This document shows positions 10,641 through 20,132 of a stretch of DNA of 64,000 bases, piece after piece. A program made the translations under genes and the position numbers. The notes beneath the pieces were generated by a model. The model was not told the origin of the DNA and did no database searches. It was given only the letters and a program-made list of their open reading frames with translations. The stretch is from Haemaphysalis longicornis. Taxonomy: Eukaryota > Arthropoda > Arachnida > Ixodida > Ixodidae. The stretch is taken from contig JABSTR010001148.1 in assembly GCA_013339765.2 (NCBI GenBank), forward strand, positions 310,001 to 374,000, given 5' to 3'. Positions within the stretch are counted from its first letter, which is position 1, and each line of letters begins with the position of its first letter.

Positions 10641-11372
10641 TTAGATCGGCTTCCTTGGTACTAGCTCGTTGCGGTTCCTCCCCACATCTACCATAAATCG
10701 AGATGTTACCATACGGTGGTCACTACACCTCACCCTTCCGGGTGCTTCCACATCCTCCGCGACGCCAGGGTCATTGCATAGTATGATGTCTGTTTCATTT
10801 TTATGCGCCCTATTCGGGCTCCTTTGCTTCCACTTCCGGTTCTCCGGTTTGGGGAAGAAGGTATTCATGATGCGTACATTATTCCGTTCTGCGAGCTCTA
10901 CTAATAAGTCCCCTCTGTTATTGCTAAAACCCCGACCACCGTTCCCAGCTGCCGTGTCTCTAGCCTGCTTCTTGCCTACTTTAGCATTGAAGTCTCCTAT
11001 AACTACGGTGTAATGGGTCTTTACTTTAGGCATTGCCGGTTCCCTGCCTTCATAGAGGCGTCATGGCTGGATGTACCATCTTGAGTTTGTACCTCTTATT
11101 GCGCCGATCTGCGAGACCGGCTGCCCTTCGTTATTGCTATATTATTCGTCTTCTGTCAGCTATGATTTATTGACTATAAATCCCATGCCAGTTCTCTTCT
11201 GTCCACTAGGCCATGGTAACATAGGGCATGTCCATTTTTCAGTCCTGCGGGGGGTGCTCTTAGCCTCACTCAGCCCTGTTGCTTCCCATTTAATGCCCTC
11301 TAATTCCTTGGACAACACTTCGAGACTCGCCTCGCTAGATAAGGTTGTCATGTTAAATGTTGCGTGGTTCAA
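10641..11372 (-). pseudogene. RTE LINE endonuclease
   Basis: The endonuclease/exonuclease/phosphatase fold is recognisable as an N-terminal part, FNMTTLSSEASLEVLSKELE with GIKWEATGLSE (11,160-11,372), and a second open frame (10,641-11,033) with VVIGDFNAKVGKKQ (GDFN motif), a segment NETDIILCN and CSDHRMV (SDH motif). It would nick target DNA to prime reverse transcription. The two parts are in different frames, so the gene is broken, but the GDFN and SDH residues are kept. Confidence 0.85.
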
Positions 11373-11620
11373 ATTTCAATGGCGGCCTGTCCGGATTCAG
11401 TGATTCTTAGCACCCTCTGCTGTGTCACAGGCCTGACCGCCGCCGTGGTCAGTTGCTTCGCCGCCCCTGGTACTGAGGGCCGAGGGTTAATTGGCACAGT
11501 CATGGGAGGTTGTGGCCATTACTATATCAGGGTGGCCTTTCCTGCTATGGTGAGGGAGTGCGTTATCGGCAACGGTCGCCGGGATCAGGCCGCACCCCAA
11601 GCCTCCTTCTGCAATTCCAT

Positions 11621-11631
11621 CAACACGCGGA
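11621..11631. repeat. inner target-site duplication, left
   Basis: CAACACGCGGA, identical to 13,626-13,636. It bounds the I-type LINE inserted into the RTE element. Confidence 0.85.
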
Positions 11632-11711
11632 GGAGGAGGAGGAGGAGGAATAAACTTTTATTCAGGCCCAATCTGACTCCGTGTGTGGAGGCAGACCAGT
11701 GGAGAGACTCC

Positions 11712-12066
11712 TTAGTCCAGGAGTCCCTGGCTCTGCTGGCAGTCCGGGCCCGGTCTCACCAGGTTAGCTGGGAGCCGGGTTTCAGAGCTGGAAGCTGCGC
11801 CGCCCACTGTGAGGGGGAGGGGTGGGGATCGGGAGGGAGGTTGGGTGTGTGGGAGCATTCCCATACGATGTGATAAAGTGTACCCCTTTCGGGGCAAGAC
11901 TTGCACTGTGGTGAGTGAGAGAGGTGGGGAAGATCAAATGCCAAAGTGTATTGTGAGGGAAGGTCCAAGGGTTTGAAGTTGACGGAGAGTGATTTCATCG
12001 GCTTTTGTTAGAGACAGGTGAGGTGGAGGGAAGGTGCGACGAGAGAGCTTGTAGTGTGTGAGTATG
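11712..12066 (-). pseudogene. I-type LINE C-terminal Cys motif region
   Basis: After the RNase H, two frames contain SLTKADEITLRQLQT (upstream part) and CKSCPERGTLYHIVWECSHT, the CxxCx8HxxxxC-like motif that closes many I-group LINE proteins. Frameshifts separate it from the RNase H. Confidence 0.75.
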
Positions 12067-12762
12067 TCATTGTAGGTGAGTAGGGGGTGGGCATCCAGGT
12101 GGTAGGAGGGGGGGGTCGGGGCAATGGCCCGGTTGTACCACTTCTCGGGCCGCGTCGTGCGCCGCTTCATTACCGGCCAACCCACAATGGCCAGGGGTCC
12201 ATAAAATGTGGCACTCCTCAGGGAGGTAAGAGGAGTGTTCAATGATGCGTAGGGCAGTGCGAGGGAGTAGACCTTTTTGAAGGTGTCGGCAGGCTTCCTG
12301 CGAGTCCGTGATTACTGTCACGTAGTCGCGACGAGTGGAGGTAAGGGACAGCGCAATGGCTATCTCTTCCGCTTCAGTTTGTGTTGAGGCTCGCGTGGAG
12401 GCAGTGGCGACGGTACGTTTTTGACTATCTACTGTCGCGACGGCGTAAGTCGATCGGTTGGGGTATGGGGATGCATCGACGTAAAGCGTGTCCGGCAGAT
12501 GCTGGTAGTGGGTGCGGATGTAGTTGGTTCGCGCGGTGCGACGACCATCGTGGATGCCTGGGTGCATGTTCCGGGGTAGCGGGGCGACTTTAATGCGAGC
12601 GCGTAGTAGGGGGGGAAGACGTGCCAGGCGGTGAGGCTGAGTCGGGGTCGGATAGCCCAGGCGAGCTAAGGTACTACAGCCAGTGGGTGTAAGCTTAAGG
12701 CGTTGGAATTGCGAAGTTCGTTGAGCTTCGCACAGCTCTGTCCAAGTATTATGTATTCCCAA
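12067..12762 (-). pseudogene. LINE RNase H domain
   Basis: Open frame holding the end of the RT region and an RNase H domain with all core motifs: LYVDASPYPN (Asp), TEAEEIAIALSL (Glu), VITDSQEACRHL (Asp) and HCGLAGNEAAHDAARE (His, Asp). It degrades template RNA during second-strand synthesis. The frame then breaks before the C-terminal region. It continues the RT frame at 12,666-13,631, which it overlaps out of frame, so a frameshift separates them. Confidence 0.9.
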
Positions 12763-13631
12763 GCGTAAAACAAGTCAGTAGAGGTGTTAGTGGGGAGGCC
12801 GAGTGCAGTTTTGTATGCTTGCCTAATTAAAATGTCAAGTTTCTTGTGCTCTGCTGGTTTGAGGGACAGGTAAGGAGCTCCGTATGTGAGGCGACAGATG
12901 AGAAAAGCTTGAACCAGACGGGCAGTTTCAGCTTCTTTGAGACCAGTGCGTTGGTGGGTGATGCGCTTAACTAGTTGTGCCAATTGAGTAACTGTGCGTG
13001 TAGGTGCGAGGATGTTGTGCGAGCCAGAGCCATCTCGTGGGATTGTCAGTCCGAGTACCCTGAGATGGGTTACTACAGGAACGGGGCGAGTCTCTATAGT
13101 AAGAGCCGGGTCCGGCGTCGGCGCCGTGTGTCGTCCCCGAGTTCTCTGCTGAAGGGTTAGCAGTGCGGATTTTTCCGGGGAGCAGGTCAGACCACATTTA
13201 GAGAGATATATGGTAGTGATGTCGATGGCTCGTTGAAGCGATTCTTGTTGTTCGCCCATGGAACCTGAGTTGGTCCATATGGTAAGGTCGTCGGCATATA
13301 GGGCATGGTGGAGGGATGGGACGGTGTCCAGTAGTGGAGGCAGATCTTTGAGAGCTATATTAAATAGCAAAGGAGAAATGACGGAGCCTTGTGGTGTTCC
13401 TCGGGGAAGCGCTGGGAAGGAGGGTGTGCGTAAATGAGAGATCCCCACTGTAGCGGTGCGGTTGGTAAGGAAGGCTCTCACGTAGTTGTATAGTCGTGTC
13501 CCAACATGGAGAGTGGCCAGGCTGTTTAGTAGGCCGTCGTGGGAAACGTTATCGAACGCGCTCTTGATGTCGAGATCGAGGATACAGTGTTTGTGATGCT
13601 TCGGAAGGTTATTGAGAAGGTCTTCCAACAC
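12666..13631 (-). pseudogene. LINE reverse transcriptase, N-terminally truncated
   Basis: 321 open codons starting at a GTG that lies on the target-site duplication, so the start is not a real initiation site. RT motifs: ILDLDIKSAFDNVSHDGLL (motif A, Asp residues), LPRGTPQGSVISPLLFNIAL (motif B), HALYADDLTIW (motif C with YADD), GLTCSPEKSALL (motif D/E), then thumb residues LRVLGLTIP. The catalytic residues are intact. Of I-group type because an RNase H domain follows. Not autonomous, as the first RT motifs and the endonuclease are absent. Confidence 0.92.
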
Positions 13632-13636
13632 GCGGA
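13626..13636. repeat. inner target-site duplication, right
   Basis: CAACACGCGGA, the second copy of 11,621-11,631. Confidence 0.85.
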
Positions 13637-13737
13637 TTTGTTTTTTTTAATCCGGTGGGAACTGTCCGGCACCGGGATTCGAACCGCGGTCCTTCTGCAT
13701 GCGAGGCGGGTGCTCTACTTCTATGCCACCGCTGCAG
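13637..13737 (-). repeat. tRNA-like head at the 5' end of the RTE insertion
   Basis: On the minus strand it begins right after the outer duplication with CTGCAGCGGTGGCATAGAAG, then TAGAGCACC, a B-box GGTTCGAATCCC, and an A-rich stretch (TTAAAAAAAAC). This is a tRNA-derived SINE head. It lies inside the outer 11-bp duplication and upstream of the RTE 5' region, so it was either inserted there or moved with the RTE transcript. A similar head is at 549-622. Confidence 0.75.
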
Positions 13738-13748
13738 TACCTGAACAT
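13738..13748. repeat. outer target-site duplication, right
   Basis: TACCTGAACAT, second copy of 8,567-8,577. Confidence 0.8.
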
Positions 13749-13836
13749 AATAAACTGTTACTATAAAATCCACTACTTTTACCGCAACTTACGTATGCGA
13801 ACCTGGTGTGGGGCACGACAATCAACAACTTAAACC
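13749..13836 (+). pseudogene. CR1/L2-like LINE RT fragment, right part
   Basis: The plus-strand translation LPEHNKLLLY (from the duplication) continues with a stop and LPQLTYANLVWGTTINNLNQ, matching the LTYxxxVWG motif of CR1/L2-like RT proteins. It joins in order to the fragment ending LPEH at 8,577, which shows that the 5.2 kb between them was inserted. Confidence 0.7.
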
Positions 13837-14397
13837 AGCTTGATGATGATGATGATGGTTGGTGTTTGATGACGCAAGGCCAACAAGGGCAAAGAGCGCC
13901 AGAGAAGAAGTTATTTGGTGGTTGATGATTCAGTAAATACTAAAACCTGTGAGTAGAAGTAAAAGTGATGCAAAACAAAAGTCAATGGAGATGGCCGGTG
14001 TATAGGGCCAGGATGATTACACGTGATATGAAAAGAGGGGCGGAAATTTTACCTCAGCTAAAAACTTAAGAACACGTTGACTAGAAAACATTGGTTCATC
14101 GGCTAAAAAGTATGATGGGAGCAGTGGAATGTGTCGCCTGTAGAATTCAGGGAAATGTTTGTGTCTTGTTGGGTCAAGTGCCTTGCATGTGATTATTATG
14201 TGGACTACCTGCTACCCATGGGCCGCGAAGATCTAGTGAGCAGGTGGGAGTGCGTTGCATGTGAGTGGCCTATCCGCAGCCGAGCCAGAGCGACTTCAGT
14301 GTATCTGTTGTGTGAGGCAGTTGTATAGCGTCCCAATTGAGGTTTTATTACGTGTAGTTTGTTGTCTGTTTGTCGACTGCAGTTTAGTTGCAATGTG
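13837..14397. repeat. (GATGAT)n-ended repeat and unassigned sequence
   Basis: A GATGATGATGATGG run at about 13,843 followed by GTTTGATGACGCAAGGCCAA and similar sequence that looks like a dispersed repeat end. No coding motif. From about 14,100 on I see nothing recognisable. Confidence 0.4.
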
Positions 14398-14739
14398 TTA
14401 CGAAGCTGTCGTCTCGGTGTAAGGTACTGTTGTTATGTCAACTGTGGTCATGAGAGCAGCAGCACCAGCCATTTTATCAACGGTCTCATTGCCAGGTATC
14501 CCAGAGTGCCCTGGTACCGAGCATATTGTTATTTCTAAATTTGAAGCATAGTTTTTAGACGACCTTCCTGATAACAGCGCCTGCACAACACTTAGAGAAT
14601 CTGTGTACACGATGGACTTTGGAATTTTATGTTTGATGATATTTGAAACGAGTAACATGCCATACGCTTCTGCCGTGTAAATACTGCTATGAAAATTCAC
14701 TGTTTTGCTAACTCTAAAAATTTTCTCCGCGCGCTGCAC
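14398..14739 (-). pseudogene. degenerate RNase H of another LINE
   Basis: The open frame contains SSIYTAEAYGMLL (Glu), KSIVYTDSLSVVQALLSG (Asp) and VPGHSGIPGNETVDKMAGAA (His, Asp), the three C-terminal core motifs of RNase H. The first Asp motif is not clearly seen. The wording differs from the RNase H domains at 1.7 and 12.1 kb, so this is a different LINE family. A further decayed upstream part may reach 14,900. Confidence 0.75.
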
Positions 14740-14949
14740 AACAGACAGTAGAAGAAGCTTCTTAAACCAGCTTCTTCTAGTCGATAAAAAGTGTCAAGGA
14801 GAACAGCGAATGGGCCATATAATTTCCATACGCCCAAACTCTTCAAGAAATTTAAAATAAAGTTAGCAACCGTACGGATACCGCTTGGCGCAGTCATACC
14901 TTGCAGCTACTATAAAATGTAACACCTGCTTTTACGAGGGCTTAATTAA

Positions 14950-15725
14950 AGAAAAAAAAATAAAGAAAAACTTTATTGCATACAACACACGCAATCCCGA
15001 CACGTGGTATACTCCTACAACGACTGTCAATCCTTCACATTCACTTCATCCAATTTGTTGAACAACTTTACCAGTAACTCAGTTGAGATCGGTAAACTTT
15101 CTAAATCGGCATTGAAATAATATTTCCTGTAACACGTGTTGTATATCTCTTGTATTTTTGTTGTTGTAAGTACCTGTGACATGCATATGTTGCTCATTTT
15201 GCTGCTTCTGTTACCCTGCTAAACATGACTGTTTAGCACTTTTTGTTACATTTACTTGATACGTGTTTCAAGCTTCTTTTTTTCCTCGGCTGTACTTTTT
15301 CATCTGTTCGACCCCATTGCTGTCACCCACACGGGGGAAGCCGCTCCGTCAAGCTGCTCCGCGCAGCTTTCTATGGCTGCTCCTTCCAGCTGTAACCATG
15401 TATACGGGGAATTAAAGCTCATTTGTTTGATTTAAATCGTGTTTGAACCTTTCGTGCGAATCTCACGTGGTTCGGATGAGCCACGCAGCAAGGACGACGC
15501 CGAAGATCCATGTGCAGCACGCAGCGGGTGCTGGGCTTCTGCTCAGCCGCGCCTCCCGCCCCCTCACACATTCGCCACATTTTCTTGCTCCGTTTTCTTT
15601 CTGCCTTCGCTCGCTCGGTTACAACGCCGTCGTCGCCGCCAAACAACTGTAGCGGGCGCCAGAGTGTTGCGCACTAAAATGGGGAATACCACAGCATACG
15701 CCTCCTTCAGTGGGTATCACGGCAC
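14950..15725. other. unassigned sequence with a possible LTR-like segment
   Basis: On the minus strand AATAAAGTTTTTCTTTATTT at about 14,955-14,980 resembles a retroposon 3' end. On the plus strand GGGGAATTAAAGCTC (15,400) then GAACCTTTCGTGCGAATCTC looks like the end of an LTR, but no partner or TG start is seen. Beyond this nothing can be assigned. Confidence 0.35.
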
Positions 15726-16254
15726 TTAAAGGCCAACTGCACTCAAATTTCACCTCGACCAAATTTATTTTCAATGCGTAGTAAGTACCCCAAAATAAGC
15801 TGTGACGCAAGTGGTAGCCCCGTGAAACGCCTCGTTAATTAGTTAGAAGCGTTTAAAAAAGCTCCGCCGCAGACCATGCTGCACCTGCCGGCGGATCACG
15901 TAAACAGCCATGACGCTCCTGTGACGTTCCAGCCGACGGGGGCTTCTTCCTCTGGCCAGCCCCGCAGCTGCAGAAACCTGTCGAGCTCTGCTGACCCGTG
16001 CGCGCGTAGAGCTTGCGCGCAGACTTTCTCCCGAGCTGGTGACCGTCCGGCCGCTCTCTGGACGGCTGCAACGTCACAGCAATGGCCGCGCTCTCCTCGG
16101 TTTCGGTTTCAAAATCGCCGATTTTCGCTGCCCGCTTGCGGCGTCCACGCGCGTATTTCAGGTGTTGTATTTTGCATGTTGCTTTCTTTTTAAGTAGACT
16201 GCACAGAAATAGGGTTTTTAACAGGTTGAAATTATGAGTGCAGTTGTCCTTTAA
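15726..16254. mobile_element. MITE 1, TTAA-flanked
   Basis: Bounded by TTAA (15,726-15,729) and TTAA (16,251-16,254). Inverted ends: AGGCCAACTGCACTC on the left and the complement of AGGACAACTGCACTC on the right. No coding potential. The TTAA target suggests piggyBac-like mobilisation, though the ends do not start with the usual piggyBac CCC. It shares the right TTAA with MITE 2. Confidence 0.8.
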
Positions 16255-16844
16255 AGGGACCCCGAAAAGCTTTGTGAAGGTGGCAATCAAATGCATTCAG
16301 GTGGTAGAACACATAACGGGGGATTTTTGAGCCAAGTTTGAGCCCCATACGTTGTACAGATAATTTGTAAACAATTTTTCAAGATCGCCTTTCTCAGCCG
16401 ATGAGCGCGACGCCGCAGCGAGCCGACCGCGGCTGACGCAACGGCGACCGCGGGTGACGCAACGGCGATCGCTGCTGACGCAACGGCGAAGGCGCCCCCT
16501 GATTCGCCCAACCGCCGGCAAGGTCGGCCGCCGGCGGCGTCACTGCCATTGGCTTCCGGCTGCTCTTCCTCCTTCCTGCGCGATCCCGAGGCAAAGGCGG
16601 CAAAGGCGGGTCCGCAGTGATTGACGCGAGCCTAGGCGCAGGAATGTAGCTAGCTGCTTTGAAGGAGGCAGAGAGGGAGGAGGAGTCGATCGGCAAGTGG
16701 GGAGAGGTGCCTTTAATTGCTTCTGGCGCAGCTAATACTGAATGTAGATCAATAATTCCAACGGCATTGCATCGCTATATTGGTGCTACGTGGCAATACA
16801 GGCCTTTTGTAACTTTTACAGAAGGCTTTTCTGGGTCCCTTTAA
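16251..16844. mobile_element. MITE 2, TTAA-flanked
   Basis: Bounded by TTAA (16,251-16,254) and TTAA (16,841-16,844). Inverted ends AGGGACCCCGAAAAGC (left) and the complement of AGGGACCCAGAAAAGC (right). The interior includes GC-rich 15-18-bp repeats at about 16,425-16,490 (GACGCAACGGCGA, three times). Non-coding. Confidence 0.8.
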
Positions 16845-18000
16845 GGACGCTTAGGCGGTTCTTGCGAGTTGTTGATGCAAAAGTATTAAGTAATAATTTC
16901 CATAATTTAACGATCAGTGAGAAATAGTCGAGACGCAAAAAGCAGGAATAATAGTTTATTTTTGGAGAATGTAAGTATTATGCTTGCCCTTCACTTATCC
17001 ACGAGGCGCAAAAATATGTAAGATCCAACCATAACACCACATTATTGAAATGGCCGTCAGCACGAATAAACAACGACCTCATCTAAAAATAAAACTAACA
17101 AACGACAACACTTTGGGCCCTATTCTCGACTGCACAAATTGCCGACAATTCGCCATGTTTTTTTTTGCGCTAGCACGACGTAAGCGATCATCGACGTGCT
17201 GCACGTATAGCTATGACGACATGCAGTGTAATTTAACCATTCACTCATAAAGATCGCAATCAAGGTATCAAATATTGCGCAAGAAAGATATAAACACACT
17301 TGGCATGTACTATAAAAATTAAGACGGTAGCTGAGGCTGACAAGAAAAACACATTTCTGCAGGTCAAAATTGGCGTCAACACCACAAGGCGATCGAGAAA
17401 CGTTGATCCAAAAGTGAGCGAAAGGCGGATGTCAAGCTAAAGAACATTACACACTTTTTCTACCGTATATATTTATTTCTGTCAATCGGTTTTAGTAACA
17501 TAGTTGGGCTCTCTGCTTCAATGTAAGCTTTGTTGCGTTATCACCTTCCCGCGCCTCCACGCTATCGTCTGCTACTATGTTACAAGTTTATGGCGTGATC
17601 AAAGACGGCGGCGACCATCGCTTGTGTGACACATAAGAGCAGCAAAGCGATACGCCTGATAACCGCGCCGCGCACCGATGTCGCCGAATCACTCATTCTT
17701 CAAGCTCGACTTCAATCTACGCTGTAATGAACAAACGAGACATTTTTCTTTGCTATTTTTCTCTTGAGTTCGATCATGTGACCCAGAAGCTCACTAGGAC
17801 GAGTGTGAACAAATGCCATGCATTGGGTTCTCTTTGTCATGGAGAGGCTTGTACTGCCCTGTAATGTTGCGGTTACGCCAAACAAATAATTTTTATCTTA
17901 TTGCCAAACATAAAAGCAAACTACGGCACGTTATTTGTATGCTCCGTGATCGCTGATTTGGAAACAGTAGCGAATCAGAATAGGAAATGAGGGACTTGTT
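16845..18000. other. unassigned sequence
   Basis: No open frame over 70 codons with any recognisable motif, no RNA gene and no clear repeat. Possibly ordinary intergenic or intronic DNA. Confidence 0.4.
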
Positions 18001-18143
18001 GAATTAAGACCGAAATAAGGGTTGGCAGTCAAGAAAACCTCGGAAAGCAAAGGGGAGGTTGTGGTAGGTCACTGAAACAGATAAAGAAGAATTTGGAAAG
18101 AAAGAAAGTGCAGAAAAAATGCCCGCCAGGTGGGATCCTCGAT
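18001..18143 (-). repeat. SINE copy truncated by (TA)n / PLE insertion
   Basis: Matches the repeat at 37,322-37,450 closely (shared words GAAATAAGGGTTGGCAGTCA and CCTCGGAAAGCAA). On the minus strand it is the body of a tRNA-derived SINE whose head would follow GGATCCCACC. Here the head is missing: the match stops at GGGATCCTCGA where (TA)n begins. Confidence 0.7.
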
Positions 18144-18165
18144 ATATATATATATATATATATAT
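18142..18165. repeat. (TA)n array, left flank of the PLE locus
   Basis: About 24 bp of TATATA. The PLE 3' end (minus strand) abuts it directly. Confidence 0.95.
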
Positions 18166-19195
18166 AGACTGAAAAGATAAAAACTCACACAGAGCGCGAA
18201 AAAAATAAGGTTAGTAGAGACAGAGACAAAACGAGAAGACTTAGAAAAATAAAAAATAAGTTTACTGACGTTTCAGGGAGAGGACTCCCTTTCTCAGAGT
18301 ACAAAATAAGTTCGTTTTCAGAGCTATATATACAGAAAATGTAGCAAGACGCGAGGGCAGGTAAGAGGAGGGAGAGTTTGTACAAATGGATTCATGGTTG
18401 GTGGGTAGCAAAAAGAATGAAGGGAGAGCGGAAAATTAATTACAACAAGGATAATAGACACACAGTCACGCGGGTACGAACTTTGGAAAAAAAGAGAGAG
18501 AGAAGAACCAAACCACGAGAAAAAAAATAATACATAATTAAAAAATAAAAATAATATAATAACAGGTAATTTTCCTCCCTCCGTGGCAACGGGGGTGAAA
18601 GAGGGGTCAAAACAAGATAGGCCCATGCCCGTGTTTGACATGGCAAAAAAGATTAGTCACCGAAGACGTTCCAAAGAAGATATGCACACAAAGGGCGAAC
18701 ATCTGCCCATTCACAGCACCTGGTTCTAGGAATCCAAGTAAGGTCATTGAAACAAGAGATACGTGGCTTCTGTTGGTGGGAGGCGGGGGTCGCGCCCAAA
18801 GGCAGTAGGACAGGCATTTCGACAGGAAGAGTGTACATTGGTATACAAAGAGCGAAAAAAATAATAAATAAATAAAAAATAACCAGGAAATTTTCCCCTC
18901 CCTTGTGGCAACAGGGGTGAAAGAGGGGTTCAAAACAAGATATGTCATGCACGTGTTTGACATGGGCAAAAAAGATTAGTCACGCGGAACGAAGGAAACG
19001 AAGATATGCAAATGCACACAAAGGATGAACATCTGCCCATACACACCCGTTCTAAGAATCCTGTAAGTAATTGAAACGTGAGACACGTGGCTTCTGTTGG
19101 GGGAGGAGGCAGGGTCGCGCCCAAAAGCAGTAGGATAGGTTGTTTCGACTCGAAATGAGTTTACATTGATAGGGGAAAAAGACAAGGTCAAACAA
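18166..19195 (-). repeat. PLE A 3' pLTR
   Basis: About 1.03 kb shared with 23,545-24,567 and, on the other strand, 28,770-29,734. Within it two diverged direct repeats (about 18,590-18,890 and 18,895-19,195) share words such as GATTAGTCAC, CATCTGCCCAT, CGTGGCTTCTGTTGG and GTCGCGCCCAAA. A hammerhead-like motif sits near its outer end. Confidence 0.9.
18267..18297 (-). ncRNA. hammerhead-like motif, PLE A 3' pLTR
   Basis: Minus strand: CTGAGAAAGGGAGTCC then TCTCCCTGAAACGTC. Stem II AGGGAG/CTCCCT is followed by GAAACGTC, the minimal type found in PLEs. The core reads CTGAGAA instead of CTGANGA, so this copy is probably weakened. Confidence 0.65.
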
Positions 19196-19690
19196 GTCAT
19201 GGAAAAAAAAAAAAAAAAAAAAAAAACAGGCAGGTGCGCGCGTATGACGCGGCAGCAAGTGGTATTCATCTGCCCGGCGCATGGTGCCAGTTCAGGGAAT
19301 GCCGAGGCGGTCAGCAACGAATATTAGAAAACAACAATACAAAAAGAAAGAAACAGGACACGAAAACAATCACACACGCTCGCGTTCACAAATTAATTGC
19401 AAGGTGAGAATATCAAAGCTAAAATGGTACTGCAGCCTTCTACCCAGAACACAATGTCCAGACTTGTTCATCAAATTTGGTTCAGTGAAGCCATTGTGCT
19501 AAAAAACGTCGTGCTAGCACGAAATTATACCCAACTACGAGAGCTCGCCAACTAATGGAGAATATTATTGAGGGAAAGAAATGAACAGGCATAACACTAG
19601 CCTGAGAAATGCAGCCGAAATTTTAATCGGAGGAAAGGACATGTTAATTTCCCATAACTTTCATTTATGCCAAACGACGCTGATTTAAAC

Positions 19691-20132
19691 TTATAGATAA
19701 GGTAGACTCACGAACCTCGCGATCGTGATGCGTTTTAAAAAACTAGATTCAAGAATTGTGGCCTTCAGTTGTTCAAAAGAAATGACCAGGAGTGTTAACA
19801 TGCTTTGATAGAGGCAAAGAAGGGCAGGTTTTGCATGGGAGCGGTGATTGTTAAACCTCAAACGAAAGGGTGTTTCAGTCTGGCCGATGTATTGTTTGCC
19901 GCAGAGGGGTGCATTCCAGCAGGTATACGACGTTGGCGGAATCACAGTTAAAGTTCCCTTTTACATTAACATAATAGTTTGAAGCTGTGCTGGCGGCGCG
20001 CTGTGTGGTGGTCATTTGTGGGCATACCTTACACCGTGGTTTGTTACAGGGCATGCAACCAGTAGTCTGTGGTCGGCTGATGCTGGATTTAGTGAGAACG
20101 CGCCCAAATTTTGCTGCGTCTATAAACAACAC
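19691..20132 (-). pseudogene. PLE A ORF2 C-terminus: GIY-YIG-like endonuclease
   Basis: Frame 19,875-20,132 has a Cys cluster CMPCNKPRCKVCPQM, as in the linker of many PLEs, then CDSANVVYLLEC. After a frameshift, frame 19,691-19,945 has CGKQYIGQTETPFRLRFNNH. VVY...YIG and the following Arg correspond to the GIY-YIG nuclease core that cuts the target DNA in PLEs. The segment is broken by one frameshift between CTLC-equivalent residues. Confidence 0.85.

Larger units (their letters stand above)
8578..11620 (-). mobile_element. RTE-type LINE, near full length, decayed
   Basis: On the minus strand, from about 11,400 to 8,578: an apurinic-like endonuclease, a linker, an RT with FADD, the RT thumb/C-terminus, and a 3' end in (GATGAT)-type repeats. 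This layout and the 3' tail are typical of RTE LINEs. Its 5' region is interrupted at 11,621 by an I-type LINE, and resumes at 13,626. The whole lies between 11-bp duplications at 8,567 and 13,738. Frames are broken by indels and stops. A second, shorter copy of the same family is at 37,790-38,308 on the plus strand. Confidence 0.85.
11632..13625 (-). mobile_element. 5'-truncated I-type LINE nested in the RTE element
   Basis: Minus strand: RT palm from the LDIKSAFD motif onward, RNase H, a terminal Cys motif, then a 3' end with GAATAA and (TCC)n. It is flanked by a perfect 11-bp duplication (CAACACGCGGA). It has lost its 5' end (ORF1, endonuclease, RT fingers), as is common after incomplete reverse transcription. 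It is related to the LINE at 1,620-3,590 but less decayed. Confidence 0.9.
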
